From Stomorhina lunata (Eukaryota; Arthropoda; Insecta; Diptera; Rhiniidae): a DNA stretch of 64,000 nucleotides. Below, in pieces: positions 21,745 through 33,169 of this stretch. The notes below the pieces were generated by a model that did not search any database, was not told the DNA's origin, and was given only the letters and a program-made list of their open reading frames with translations. A program made the translations under genes and the position numbers. Position 1 is the stretch's first letter. Each line of letters starts with the position of its first letter. The stretch is from the NCBI GenBank assembly GCA_933228675.1, contig OW121743.1, positions 67,933,708 through 67,997,707 on the forward strand, in the 5' to 3' direction.

Positions 21745-22967
21745 TGTTTATTTGATAAACATTTAACACAATTTGGTTTATAGGTATCTAATGCACCGCA
21801 ACCATAACAAAAAATGCGACGAGGGGACAAACACTCTTGGTATTTGTGACCAGTACTGCCACAGTTCCAACATTTTAGCAAAGATATGTCTATAGCATCT
21901 ATATCTTCTGACTCGTCAATCTTTTCTTCATTTTCGGCAATATTGTGTTCTATTTCGGATACCTGACGACGAATTCCAAAGGTATTACGATTTGGTATTT
22001 GTTTTAAATCGTCTAAGAACTTTTCATGTTTCCGAACTTCAGTACGTAAACTAGAAATGTCTGAAATATTCACATGCAGAAGTTCGTGTCTTAAATCAAC
22101 CTTTAAATTTCTGATTACTATTTCTACCAGTTCATGTTCACTTAATGGTATCCTAAGCTTGTCAGCCATACATATCAAAGCATCTAAGAAGTCATCGAAA
22201 TTTTCGTTATATTTTTGTTTTCTTCTTCTCATGTCGTCTTTTATATCATAGTCTGTGGAGGTTTCCTTGAACTGTTGATTTAAAGCAGTGCATAGTTGTT
22301 GCCAAGAAAAGGTGCTTTCCATTTGTTTATGAAATCGCCAGTACCACTGTCTGGCTTTACCCTCAAACAAAATATGAGAAAACTGGCAAAGCAAGTCAAA
22401 GTTACCATTTAAATGTGTTGAAGTTAATATATTTATTCTATAAATAAATTCACTAACTGTGATTTCATCTAACGTACCTTTAAATTTAATGTGCCAGTTG
22501 TGAATTAAATTAGAAGTTTTTTCTCTAGCAATAGAGTTTTGTTCACTCATCGGTGAAACTAAATTTTCATTAGAAATATTAGCAAAAGGCTGCCGTACAG
22601 ATCGACGTGGATTGGTAGTGTTATTAGCACTATTACCTAAATTCAACGAACTTAATGCATTTCTTAATTCCATACTTATAGTTTCTGATATTTCAGATCG
22701 AAAATTGTTTAATGTATCTGATATCATGGAATTGACTCTTTGTTCGGATAATGCATTATTTCTAGGGGTATGGAAATCTCCTGCACCTTCATTAATATTT
22801 TCAGCAAGAAGTCGAGATTGTTGTCGTGTCATTATTCTATCCTGTCTTCTAACAGTATTTTGCTGTCCGTCTAAAACATTAATTTCTATATTATTTTCTG
22901 CATTATCGTCTGGGTTTTCTCTACTAATATTGAAATTAGGAGCGCTTGGACTACGATGCAGAGGCAT
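21678..22967 (-). CDS. gag: Gag of the LTR retrotransposon
   Basis: A 429-residue protein starting at ATG 22967. The N-terminal half is polar with a capsid-like helical middle (about residues 155-300, including WYWRFHKQM and a QxFxETSTDYD region typical of retrotransposon Gag). A CCHC zinc knuckle CWNCGSTGHKYQEC lies at about 366-379 and a second Cys cluster (CYGC...CVKC) at about 387-403. Gag packages RNA and forms the particle. The slippery site lies under codons 409-410, only 20 codons before the stop, so the Gag made without frameshifting is nearly the whole zero-frame product. The frame is intact. Confidence 0.93.
   Translation of the reverse strand: MPLHRSPSAPNFNISRENPDDNAENNIEINVLDGQQNTVRRQDRIMTRQQSRLLAENINEGAGDFHTPRNNALSEQRVNSMISDTLNNFRSEISETISMELRNALSSLNLGNSANNTTNPRRSVRQPFANISNENLVSPMSEQNSIAREKTSNLIHNWHIKFKGTLDEITVSEFIYRINILTSTHLNGNFDLLCQFSHILFEGKARQWYWRFHKQMESTFSWQQLCTALNQQFKETSTDYDIKDDMRRRKQKYNENFDDFLDALICMADKLRIPLSEHELVEIVIRNLKVDLRHELLHVNISDISSLRTEVRKHEKFLDDLKQIPNRNTFGIRRQVSEIEHNIAENEEKIDESEDIDAIDISLLKCWNCGSTGHKYQECLSPRRIFCYGCGALDTYKPNCVKCLSNKHLNSKVDVKLKPGSHPLKKSRN
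21700..21744 (-). promoter_or_regulatory. Programmed -1 ribosomal frameshift signal between gag and pol
   Basis: In element sense, 21744-21738 is the slippery heptamer TTTAAAC in the correct gag phase (T TTA AAC). An 8-base spacer (21737-21730) follows, then a hairpin with a perfect 9-bp stem: GGATGTGAA at 21729-21721 pairs with TTCACATCC at 21708-21700 around a 12-base loop. Slipping back one base enters the pol frame, which has a stop just 5' of the heptamer and is open after it. These are the standard parts of a -1 frameshift site; a pseudoknot was not assessed. Confidence 0.85.
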
Positions 22968-23651
22968 TTTACTTTGAAATTATATATAAAAAAAATAAAT
23001 AAATGTTAATAAAAAAAAAAACAAAAAAAAAAAAAAAATCTAATAATTTTCAAAAAAAAAATTATCTCTCAAATTATATGATTTCACAACAAGTACTTGA
23101 ATATAATATCATTATTGACTACTCCATAACATTTCCAGGTAAAGAATTTGATTTTCACATTTTCTACTTCTTTTCACACCATTTTCATTCAAAAAAAAAA
23201 AAAAAAAAAAATTAAATAAATGTATGCTTGGTATTTATTGAAAAACAGATCAATAAAAAAAATCCAAAGAGCAATGCATATATTTCAAGGAATCCTTTAT
23301 TAATAATTGTTAAAATATCTCATAAAAAATATTTTAAAAATCAATTAAAAAAAAAAAAAATGAAGGATTCATAAAGAAAACTAAAAATTAAAACGGCGTA
23401 TAGATTTGTCTAGTAATAAAATTAATTATTCACTGCAATGTCAAAAATCTAAATCACTGTCCATATATTATTACATTTCAGATTATGGTCAGGTATAATT
23501 TATAACTGCGAGTCCATAAAACTGAAAACTAAAATTAAGAAATGAATAAAAATAAAAAATTGAAAAAAGAAGGACATCCAAACTATTCTAATCAAATTTA
23601 AATTAGATTAAGGTGTTTAAAAAAAACAAATTCTAATATTTTTCAATGGAT

Positions 23652-23670
23652 GCCCCACGTTGGGCGCCAA
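23652..23670 (-). promoter_or_regulatory. Primer binding site for tRNA-Lys(CUU)
   Basis: In element sense, six bases after the 5' LTR, the sequence reads TGGCGCCCAACGTGGGGC. This is complementary to the 3' end, with CCA, of the insect tRNA-Lys(CUU) as I know it. It fixes both the orientation and the internal edge of the 5' LTR. Gypsy and some related insect elements also use tRNA-Lys. Confidence 0.9.
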
Positions 23671-23676
23671 AAATTA

Positions 23677-24908
23677 TGTAACGAAAATTTGCCAAACTGA
23701 TAAGTTTCAGCTCGGCCATGCTCAGGGTAAAAGGGAGGTTCTTGTTTGGCCGTTACACTCATTTTAAAATAATAAGATAGAAAAGACTTGAATGAAAATG
23801 GGTTAAAAATCTACTTTACCTGGTCCTGTTAGGTTTCATCAATAATTAAATACCAAATTTAAAATTTCATTTTTGATGTTAAATATATATATTAACAATA
23901 GTTATAAAATTCAAATTCAAAATAAACCGTAATATAAATAACAAAATTCATAAAAATTATTTAACAAAGTATGACCCTATCCTAATGAAGTGATCACTGC
24001 ATTGTACAAATTATTAGGGATATTCAAATTAAATAGACTAAGTTTGAGATAAAATTAAGTATGAAAATTTCTATTATATAAGATTTAAGAGAAGTTAAAG
24101 TTAAAGTAATTTAAGATAAAAGTTAAAATCAAAGTTAATAAGATAAGATAAAAACAAAAAATGGTTTTGGCTAACATTTAAACTGAATCATCTTTTTTTG
24201 TAGTTAATAGTTTATATTATAGTTTATTTAATTGGATGACTTACTTGGACATCATATTCAAAATAAAGAGGTATTCGTATCTTACATTCAAATACTTGTA
24301 TCTTACTTGATTCGTTAACAGGAATGTCTGATTCTTGAGAGTGAGAATACAGGAGTACAAAATGGCACAATAAAAATAATTCAAATTTGGAAAATGGTTC
24401 ACCGTTTGATTTTTGACTTCTAAATAAAATTTAAGGGTGATAGAATGGGATTCCTTTTAGGAATCCCTCCGGATATTGGGTTTTAAGCAATCCCAGGAGA
24501 TTGAACAGATTTGACGAATCACAGTATCTTTTGGTAAGACAAAATAAGATTTTAAAAATACCACGGGATATAGGAATATAAAGAATCCAAAGAGATAAAT
24601 AAGATCTATGAAATGGCAATAGATCACCAGTTCCACACAGAATCTGTTCAAATTATATTTTGATGTTTTAATAAAATATAATATCACTGAATAAATCTTA
24701 ACTTACCGTTGATATTTTATTTTAAAATAACACGTTTATAATATAAATATTTTATTTTAAAAATTCAACAAGACTTGAGACCTTTTATATATTTGAAATT
24801 TTTGTATTAAAATGAAAAATTTTGATAAACCTTTTTAAAAATTTTTAAATCAAGGTGAACTAATTTATTTTTTATAATATTTCCAAAGTAAAATAGAGTT
24901 TCTCTACA
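23677..24908 (-). repeat. 5' LTR of the Ty3/gypsy element (1,232 bp)
   Basis: This is the upstream LTR in transcription sense (minus strand). It matches the left copy throughout the parts compared. In element sense it begins TGTAGAGAAAC and ends TTTCGTTACA. A TATA-like motif lies about 120 bases inside its 5' end. Its 3' end abuts a six-base spacer and the primer binding site. Confidence 0.95.
24781..24791 (-). promoter_or_regulatory. Candidate TATA box in the 5' LTR
   Basis: On the minus strand the motif TATATAAAAGG lies about 120 bases from the LTR 5' end. The 3' LTR carries the same motif at 18303-18313. It is a good match to a TATA box in an AT-rich background where chance matches are common, so support is modest. 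Confidence 0.35.
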
Positions 24909-24912
24909 AAGT

Positions 24913-26040
24913 GCTGGCTGACAAGTTTTGATGGATCAGAAATATATGTATAATAAATGATTTCGGTGAAAATTTTCTGTGTATATAAATATTATTTTTA
25001 TATCGAAATATATTTATTTTATCAATATATTTCTTTAATTAATATAACTTTTTCTCTGTCATAATTGCAAATAAATAAATTAATGAAGGAGGTTACCAAG
25101 TGTAAGGCCAAATCATGACCAGTTGACTTCATTTGATTGACGTTGCGAGCGATAAACATTTATAAGCTCTAGCTTGAACTAGTTTTAAACAAAACAAATC
25201 GCCTCTTCCAATAACTTCAATTCATTGTAATTTTAGTACCTCAACATTTATAAGCTTTCCTTAGCATTTTTATATGAAGTAACTTAATGCGAACTTTTAA
25301 AACTAAACGCTTTAATTTTTAAATTTGTTTTTTTTTCTTATTTTATTTCAACAATTAACAGACATTAATTTATGACTATTCGAGAGCATGTGATTGACAA
25401 GTAATAGCACGAGTTTTTCATTTATAGTTTCGTATATGAAACATAACAAATCGTTACCAAATCAACCCCAACTGCAATTGTTGTTGACCATTTACTTTTT
25501 GTTAAATTGTTAAATTTTCTAGTAATTAATGTTTTATACTCATATGGACTTTTATTTAGTCTGTGAGTAATTAAAAAAAAAAGTTTGTTGTTAAATAACT
25601 CCCGCTTGTACTAAAATTGGAATTGCAGCTTCAATAGCATTTCGATCTAATAAAACCAAAGTCACGACCATGATCTTTGGTTAAACTGTAACTCGAAATT
25701 GTTACAAAAAAAACCTTAACATTAGTTTTATAGAGTTTTGTTACAGTTTTGGTTAAAAGAAAAAAAATATAAACTTTTATTGACAAGACCATATGAAGTT
25801 AGTAGTGAACATGGGGTATGAAAATTAAAAATCAATCTCAAAATGTTATAAACAAAAACCATACGTATTTAAGTCTGAATAAGTTCAATTGAAGTCATTA
25901 TAAAATGTCATTACTATAAAAATTAACTTATATTTCGAGGATTCTTCATTTTTTATTATCATAATTTTAGAGATTTTGGATTATTTTTAAAAGTCCTAAG
26001 TAACTGTAACTGCAACGGCTGGCTATCAGTTCATAAACCG
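24913..26040. other. AT-rich sequence, no feature recognised
   Basis: Right flank of the LTR element. No ORF over 60 codons, no repeats except short homopolymers. Confidence 0.5.
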
Positions 26041-26049
26041 ATCGATATA

Positions 26050-28860
26050 AATATCGATTTTTATAGACATTTCCGGTATAAAATTTTTGCTGGAAATTTC
26101 TTTATAAAAAACATTCAGTAGAAAATTTACGATAAAAATTTTTAATAGAAAACTTTCGATAGAAAATGATTAATTTTAAATTTTAAAAGAACATTTTTAA
26201 AAGAATTTTTCAATTTAATAATATTTTACAGGACATTTTCAATATAAAATTGTTTATAGAAAATTTTCGATATAAAATTTTTTAAAGAAAATTTTCGATA
26301 TAAACACTTTACAGAAAATTTTGTAGAAAATTTTTTGAAAAACATTTTTTATACAAAATTTTGGATATAAATTTTTTATAAAAAATTTTTTATAAAAAAT
26401 TTTTTATTGAAAATTTTCGATATAATATTTTGTATAGAAAATTTTTCATATAAAATTTTGTATAAAAAATTTTCCAAATTAAATTTTGTGTGCAAAATTT
26501 AACATACAAAATTTTATATGCAAAATTTTCTATATAAAATTGTATATACAAAATTTTCCATATAAAATTTTTCATGAAAAATGTTTGGTATAAAATTTTT
26601 CATAAAAAAATTTGGGTATAAAATTTTTTATAAAAAATTTTCAGTACAAAATTTTTTACAGAAAATTTTCCATATAAAAATTTTGATTAAAAATTTTCTA
26701 TATCAGTTTTTTATAGACAATTTTTTTATCAATTTTTTATAGAAAATTTTTTTTATAACATTTTTTATACAAAAATTTCTATATAAAATTTTTGATTAAA
26801 AATTTTCGATATAAAATTTAAAAAAAAAATGTTTAATAAAAAATTTTCTACATCAAATTTATAATATAAATTTTTATACATATATTTTTAAATGTTTTAA
26901 TTATAAACTTTTTTATAGAAAATTTTCGATACATATATTTTTATAGAAAGTTTTCGAAATAAATTTTTTTATAGAAAATTTTCGATACAAAATTTTTGAT
27001 AGAAAATTTTCGATATTTATTTAAGAACATTTTCGATATAAAAATTTTTATAAAAAATTTTCGATTTAAATTTTTTATATTAAATTTTCGATTTTAAAAT
27101 TTTTTATAGAAAACTTTTGATATACAATTTTTTCTACAAAAATTTTCGGTATAGAAAAAAAATTATATAAAAATTTTCGATATACAATTTTTTATAGAAC
27201 ATTTTAAGCATAGAATTTTTCACAGAAAAGTTTTGATATAAAATTTTTTTATAAAAAATTTTCGATATTAGATTTTTTATAAAAAATTTTAGATGTAAAA
27301 TGTTTATAGAAAATTTTCAATGTAATTTTTTTTTTTTTAAATTTTCGATATACATTTTTTTTATAAAAAATCTTCAATATAAAATTTTTTACAAAAAATT
27401 TTCAATATACAATTTTTTTACAAAAAAATTTTGATACAAAATTTTTTATATTTTTTTTTTTTTTTTTTAATTTTTGATATACAATTTTTTTATAGAAAAT
27501 CTTCAATATAAAATTTTGTATAGAAAATTTTCAATAGAAAATTTTTTATAGAAAATTCTTGATATATTGCTCTTAATAGAAAATTTTCGATATAAAATTT
27601 TTTATAGAAAATTCTCAATAGAAAATTTTCGATATAAAATTTTTTTAAAGAAAACTTTTTGTATTAATTTTTTTAGAGAAAACTTTGGATATAAAATTTT
27701 TTATAAAAAAATTTCGGTGTAAAATTTTTTATAGAAAAATTTCGATGCAAAATTTTTTATAGACAATTTTTCAAATAAAATTTTTGATAGAAAATTTTTT
27801 GAATAGAATTTTTCATAGAAAATTTTCAATATAAAATTTTTCTTATAAAATTTTATATAAAATATTTTCTGTATAAAATTTTGAATAGAACATTTTCGAT
27901 ATAAAATTTTGTATAGAAAATTTTTGGATACATTTTTTATAGAAAATTTTTGGTATAAAACTTTTTATAGAAAATTTTGGGTACATAATTTTTTATAGAA
28001 AATTTTCGCTACAAAATTTTTCAAAGAAAATTTTTGGTAAAAAATTTTTTATAGAATATTTTCGATATAAAATTTTGTATAGAAAATTTTTCGGTATAAA
28101 TATTTTATAAAAAATTTTCTTTGAGATTTTGTATAGAAAATATTCATTACAAAATTTTTGATATAAAAACTTTTATAGAAAAATTTTGAGAGAAAATTTT
28201 CAATGAACATTTTCTGTATAAAATTTTTTTTGGAAAATTTTTGCTATAAAAATTTTTTTATAGAAACTTTTTGATTTAAAATTTTTTTATAAATTGATTT
28301 ACAATTTAAAATTTTAGATATAAAATCTTTAGAAGAAATTTTCGAAAATTTTTGATAAAAAAAATTTTAGATATAAAATTTCTTATAGAATATTTTCAAT
28401 AATTTTTTTTTATAAAAATAAAAAATTTTGTAAATAATTTTTGTTATAAAAATAAAAAATTTTGTAAATAATTTTTTTTATAAAAAATTTTTGAAATAAA
28501 TTTCTTTTATTTACAATTTTCAATATAAATTTTTTTTTGTAGAAAATTTTCGATATATAATTTTGTTAGAAAATTTTCGGTATTAAATTTTAAATAGAAA
28601 ATTTTCGGTTTAAATTTTATATAAAATTTGTTTATATATAATTTTCAATATAAATTATTTTTATAGAAAATTTACGGTATAAAATTTTTTACAGAAAATT
28701 TTCAATATAAAATTTTTCAAAGAAAATTTTTTATAGACAATTTAAGATATAAATAAGATTTTGTAGAGAAAATCAAAAAATTTTGTAAGAAATTTTCTGT
28801 ACAAAATTTTGATCGAAAATATTATGTAAAGATTTTTTTATAGAATATTTTTAAATCGAT
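26050..28860 (-). repeat. 28-bp satellite array, reverse orientation (about 100 units, diverged)
   Basis: Same unit and orientation as the 14.46-17.18 kb array (TAGAAAATTTTCGATATAAA plus ATTTTTTA) but with more substitutions and indels. The 61-codon ORF at 26390-26575 is an artefact. Confidence 0.9.
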
Positions 28861-30160
28861 TTTTTTATTATTTTATTATTCAACATAACCATTTTCAAAA
28901 AAGCTATTAAAATTTATTACTCATTCTTACCTTTTTTAACTCAAATAAAATATTACAACTTAATCGCTTAGAAGTGATTGAAAGATATAAATTAACCTTT
29001 TATGTAGAACTATAAAAAAATAGTATTTATTATAAATATAAAAATATTCTATAAAAATAAATTGTATGAATCAATAATTCAAAAAATGTGGAAAAATATA
29101 ATTTAAAAGAAAAAAATTTTAAAATACTTGACATTTATTAAAATACAATGAAAAAAAACCTAAGAAGCAGCATCCTCTGAATTTTTTAAAAAAAGAACAA
29201 TAATCAATAGAATACCAAACACAGCTTGAGATACAAAAGCTGTTGAAAAGACCAAGACCATGACAGAGACACAAACTTAAGAATTTTGCAAAAAAGAAAA
29301 AAATCTATTACACACAAAGCAGCAGATTCGCAACAAAAAAAAATCTGTTGATATTACAAGATCATTGAAATCATTAAATGCCACATAAATAATCGAGTTG
29401 ATGCCTTGATATTAATGGTCAAGTATTTAACGAGAGTCAGAGTCATTTAGAAGATGATGATACTGGCCATGAATGGCGGTTGTTGGTGTTTTAAGACTAG
29501 ACCAGATGTCTAATAAATATAGCTAACATCAATTTTCATTTTTTTTTTTTTTTTGTTGCAAAGACTTTTATTTCTATAAATAAAATTCTATGATTTGTAA
29601 TTAATTTTCATTAGTTTTTTATAAATTATATAATAAATTTTATGACTATAATTTAAAATTGCAGTTAAAAACACTCCATAAAGATAAAAACTTATGACAT
29701 TTTTTATAAAAATAGTAATATTTATTCTTATGTTGACAATTAATAAATTTGAACAATTAAAGATTTTTATGGACCCATTCAAATTTTAAGACATATAAAA
29801 AAAATCATTATGGAATGATGTTTATAGCAAATAGTTTCCTATACAAAAACTTAAAATATAAAATCTTTAATAGGAAAAATTTTAACATGAGCTTGCATCA
29901 AACGCTTGCTTCTTAAGTCTTTTGTTATAATGACAAATATTCATTTTTAGAAAAACTTGAAATTGGTTTATGCCAATAATTTTTGATGAACATTTTAAAA
30001 CAAAATGATTTAAAAAACAATTAAAAATATAATAGTCAATAGAAATTAAATTTTAATTTTTTTAATTTTTTTAATTGAATTGAACAAGACTTATTTCAAT
30101 TATGGCTTTATATTCCTAAGAGTGCACATTTGATATGCGTTACAATTTACTAAGAATTTT
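28861..30160. other. AT-rich sequence, no gene recognised
   Basis: No supported ORF. Minus strand 29926-29904 carries ACAAAAGACTTAAGAAGCAA, a motif that recurs on the plus strand beside the satellites at 36.9, 41.0, 41.1, 44.1 and 44.2 kb. Confidence 0.45.
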
Positions 30161-30885
30161 TATACCCTTCACCATCATAGGTAGAAAGGGTATTATAAGT
30201 TTGTGCTGATGTATGTAACGCATGGAAATATTTGCCTTAGGCCCATCTTTTAGTATACCATTAGGCTTAAAATCACTTTCTGAGTCAATCTAGCGATGTC
30301 AGTCAGATAATTTGATGAAATTTGACACGGATCATTTTTTTGATAGTAAGACCATGGCTATTAAAATTTGTCAAAATCGGTCCATTATTTATGGTACTTC
30401 CCATAGGTCCCACTTCCCGGAATTTATATATTGGCCACAAATATCAATATTTTTTCATGAAATTTAAACCAAGCACTGTTTATGTAAACCTTAATGACTG
30501 GATCAAATTTTGGTTAAAATCGGTGCACTTTTGACCATAGCTTCCATACAAACTCTTCTGTCAAAATGCACTAAATGAAACAAAAATATCTAAAAACGCT
30601 CGAAAACCTGAAGATAATAAGAATTTTGAGTTTATTTTTTGCATATATAATTTTTGTAAAAACTGTAATCAATTTGCCAAATTTCGAGATAATCGATTTA
30701 CATTTGACCCTAGCTCTCATATAAGTCCAAATGATGGAAACATTTTAAATATATAAGTTTTAAGAAAATTTTTGAATAATGGCAAAATTTACCAAATATT
30801 TGTCTTTATATAGGAAAAAGAAGACCTTTGACCTTAGTGGTGAAGGGTATCGTATGATCGGGCTTGACCGACTATAACGCTTTCT
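30161..30885 (-). mobile_element. Short interspersed element family A, copy 2
   Basis: Runs from TATACCCTTCACCATCATAG to TTAGTGGTGAAGGGTATCGT and GGGCTTGACCGACTATA, so its two ends carry inverted ATACCCTTCACCA sequences. It lacks about 75 bp, including the (CCGT)n tract that copy 3 has near 31000. No coding capacity; the 70-codon ORF is chance. Confidence 0.8.
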
Positions 30886-30890
30886 TACTT

Positions 30891-31656
30891 ATTATACCCT
30901 TCTGTTTGTGCTGATGTATGTAACGCATAGAAATATTTGTCTTAGACCCATCTTTTAGTATACCAAAAGACTTAGAATCACTTTCTGAGGCGATTTAGCG
31001 ATGCCCGTCCGTCCGTCCGTCTGGCTGGCTGGCTGGATCCCCATGTAAACTTTGTAATCAAACTACAGGTCGCAATTCTAAAGATAATTTGATGAAATTT
31101 GGCACAAATCATTTTGTTGATAATGGGACCATGGCTATTGAAATTCGTCGAAATCGGTCTATTATTTGTGGTAAATCCCATAGGTCACACTTTCCGGAAT
31201 TGATATATTGGCCACAAAAATCAATATTTTTTCATGAAATTTATAACAAATACTACCTATGTAAACTTAAATTACTGTATCGAATTTCGTTGAAATCGGT
31301 CCACATTTGACCATAGCTCCCATACAAACTCTTTTCTCAAAACGCGCTAAATGAGACAAAATTCACTAAAACGCTCGTAAATCCGAAGATAATGAGAATT
31401 TTAAGTTTATTTTTTGCATACGTACTTTTTGCAATAACTGTAATGCCAAATTTTGAGATAATCGGTCCACATTTGACCCTAACTCTAATATAAGCCCAAA
31501 TGATGGAAACAATTTAAATAAATAAGTTTTGAGAAAATGTTTGTATAATGGCAAAATATACCAAATATTTGTCTTTATACAGGAAAAAGAAGACCTTTGA
31601 CCTTAGTGGTGAAAGGTATCGTATGGTCGGGCTTGACCGACTATAGCGCTTTCTTA
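30891..31656 (-). mobile_element. Short interspersed element family A, copy 3, head-to-tail with copy 2
   Basis: Near full copy: TTTGTGCTGATGTATGTAAC, AATCACTTTCTGAGGCGATT, GCCCGTCCGTCCGTCCGTCT, GGCTGGCTGGCTGGATCC, internal TTTGACCATAGCTCCCATAC repeats, and the end GGTCGGGCTTGACCGACTAT with its own GGTCGGGC/GACC hairpin. It follows copy 2 after about 5 bp in the same orientation. Confidence 0.82.
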
Positions 31657-32156
31657 TATATTTTTATATGGTTTTATTTAATTTTAAACGGATTTTACTT
31701 TTTTTCACACCAAGATAATTTTTTTTTAGATTTTTAACTTTAATACCTAACAGTTACTTAAACAAATAAACCTAAGCCATTTCTCAAACATTGTTTAAGA
31801 TTTTTATGATACTTAACTAAAAAACATTAAATCCGCACAGAGTGTCAATGTTAAAGTTTTATTGTTTTTCCCACTTCATTTAAAGCCCCTGGGGCTTTAA
31901 AAAATGCAACTGTTTATTTTTTATTTATTTTTTTTTTCATTTAATTAACAATAAAATTGTAACAAAATCTTAATGAAAAAAATCATAGATAAATAAAAAC
32001 ATAAATGCTTATAATACAATGAGTAGTTCGGTTAAACCATTAAAAGGAATTAATGGATTAAATTTATGGTGAAACAAATATAATTACTTAAAACGTAATA
32101 AATAAGTGTTAGTACTGCGTATTTTAGATTAAGTATGAATCATTTTATATGAAAAA

Positions 32157-32520
32157 GAACGTCTGTTTTTTTTTTCTACGGCTAAGTAAATTTCAATTCT
32201 AGGTCAAAAATTTAATTAAAACGTTTAGTAGCCCTAACTATAAACAGTTCAAGGGTTAAAATAATTTGTTTGATTGAAAGTGTTTTTAGATTTCGATAGG
32301 TATAAATTTATTATTATAGTTAGATTTTCAAAAACTGTGAATTTTATTTAAAGAAGTTTTAAGAACGTCTGTTTTTTTTTCTACGGCTAAGTAAATTTCA
32401 ATTCTAGGTCAAAAATTTAATTAAAACGTTTAGTAGCCCTAACTAAAAACAGTTCAAGGGTTAAAATAATTTGTTTGATTGAAAGTATTTTTAGATTTCG
32501 ATAGGTATAAATTTATTATA
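32157..32520 (+). repeat. Direct tandem duplication, about 160 bp, offset 206 bp
   Basis: GAACGTCTGTTTTTTTTT, CTACGGCTAAGTAAATTTCA, AACGTTTAGTAGCCCTAACT and GTTCAAGGGTTAAAATAATT occur at 32157-32316 and again at 32363-32520, with only a few differences (for example ACTATAAACAG and ACTAAAAACAG). Not coding. Confidence 0.9.
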
Positions 32521-32639
32521 TCTCGATAATTTGTAATACATTAAAAAAAAAGAGAGCTAACATGTTTTTATTAAAATTTTGTCAATTTTTAAGTTTTCGA
32601 ACCACTAAAAAATATCTTGAAAACTCATTCTCTTATATC

Positions 32640-33008
32640 AACTAGTTTTTAACCATCATCTCATTAAAAATTTAGCATCTAAGAATCTACCAATCCACCT
32701 CCGTTATGAATTTCACGAGACCTAATAGCCTTCCTACCGAAAAAATTGGGTCATTTAATTCAGCCTTTTGATGTAAGTAAAGTTTTGGCTTTTGATATTT
32801 CCAAGGCATTTGATAGAGTGTGCCACGAAGCACTTATATAAAATCTTATTGCTTTTGGCTGTCAGTAATAACTTTTTTCAATTTAATAAAAGAGGTGATA
32901 TGAATGGAATCTGTAATGACTTCCTTCTTTCCCCGTCTCTATTTCCTGTCTTCATAAAAAAACTCCAAATCGATCTACTCTTTTGCAGATGATAGTAACA
33001 TTTGAGTC
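32640..33008 (+). pseudogene. LINE reverse transcriptase scrap (same family as 3741-4791)
   Basis: Translates in pieces: VLAFDISKAFDRVCHEALI (RT motif A region) near 32775-32835, a stop, then an FADD-type fragment SFADDSNI near 32980-33005. The DNA around the FADD motif matches the LINE at about 3830-3855. The motif B region is largely deleted. Not functional. Confidence 0.75.
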
Positions 33009-33169
33009 GGAATGAAGTACGAAAATTCTACCAAAAAGTTAAACACCAAACAGATGGTTTTAGTGGTTGTATCTTCTACTATGAGGACGACCAAGTAAAC
33101 CAGGTGACAGATACAGAAAGCGTGTTAAATCCATTTTTATAAATTGTTGGCATCAAATGTAAGTGATTA

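Larger units (their letters stand above)
17199..24908 (-). mobile_element. Complete Ty3/gypsy-type LTR retrotransposon, 7,710 bp, apparently recent
   Basis: Two direct repeats of 1,232 bp, each with TG...CA-type ends, flank gag and pol on the minus strand. The 4-bp target site duplication AAGT is at 17195-17198 and 24909-24912. The domain order PR-RT-RNase H-IN places it in Ty3/gypsy; there is no third large ORF, so no env. The LTRs match base for base wherever I compared them at a constant offset of 6,478, including identical 62- and 76-codon chance ORFs. Both genes are open, so the copy looks young. Long LTRs plus a tRNA-Lys primer would fit Osvaldo-like elements, but lineage needs a tree. 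The insertion lies at the right edge of the 28-bp satellite array. Confidence 0.95.

Noticed and set aside
22612..22977. 121-codon plus-strand ORF
   Set aside because: Antisense shadow of gag.
23651..23670. tRNA gene fragment (tRNA-Lys 3' end)
   Set aside because: Only the last 18-19 bases match and they adjoin the LTR, so it is the primer binding site, not a tRNA gene.
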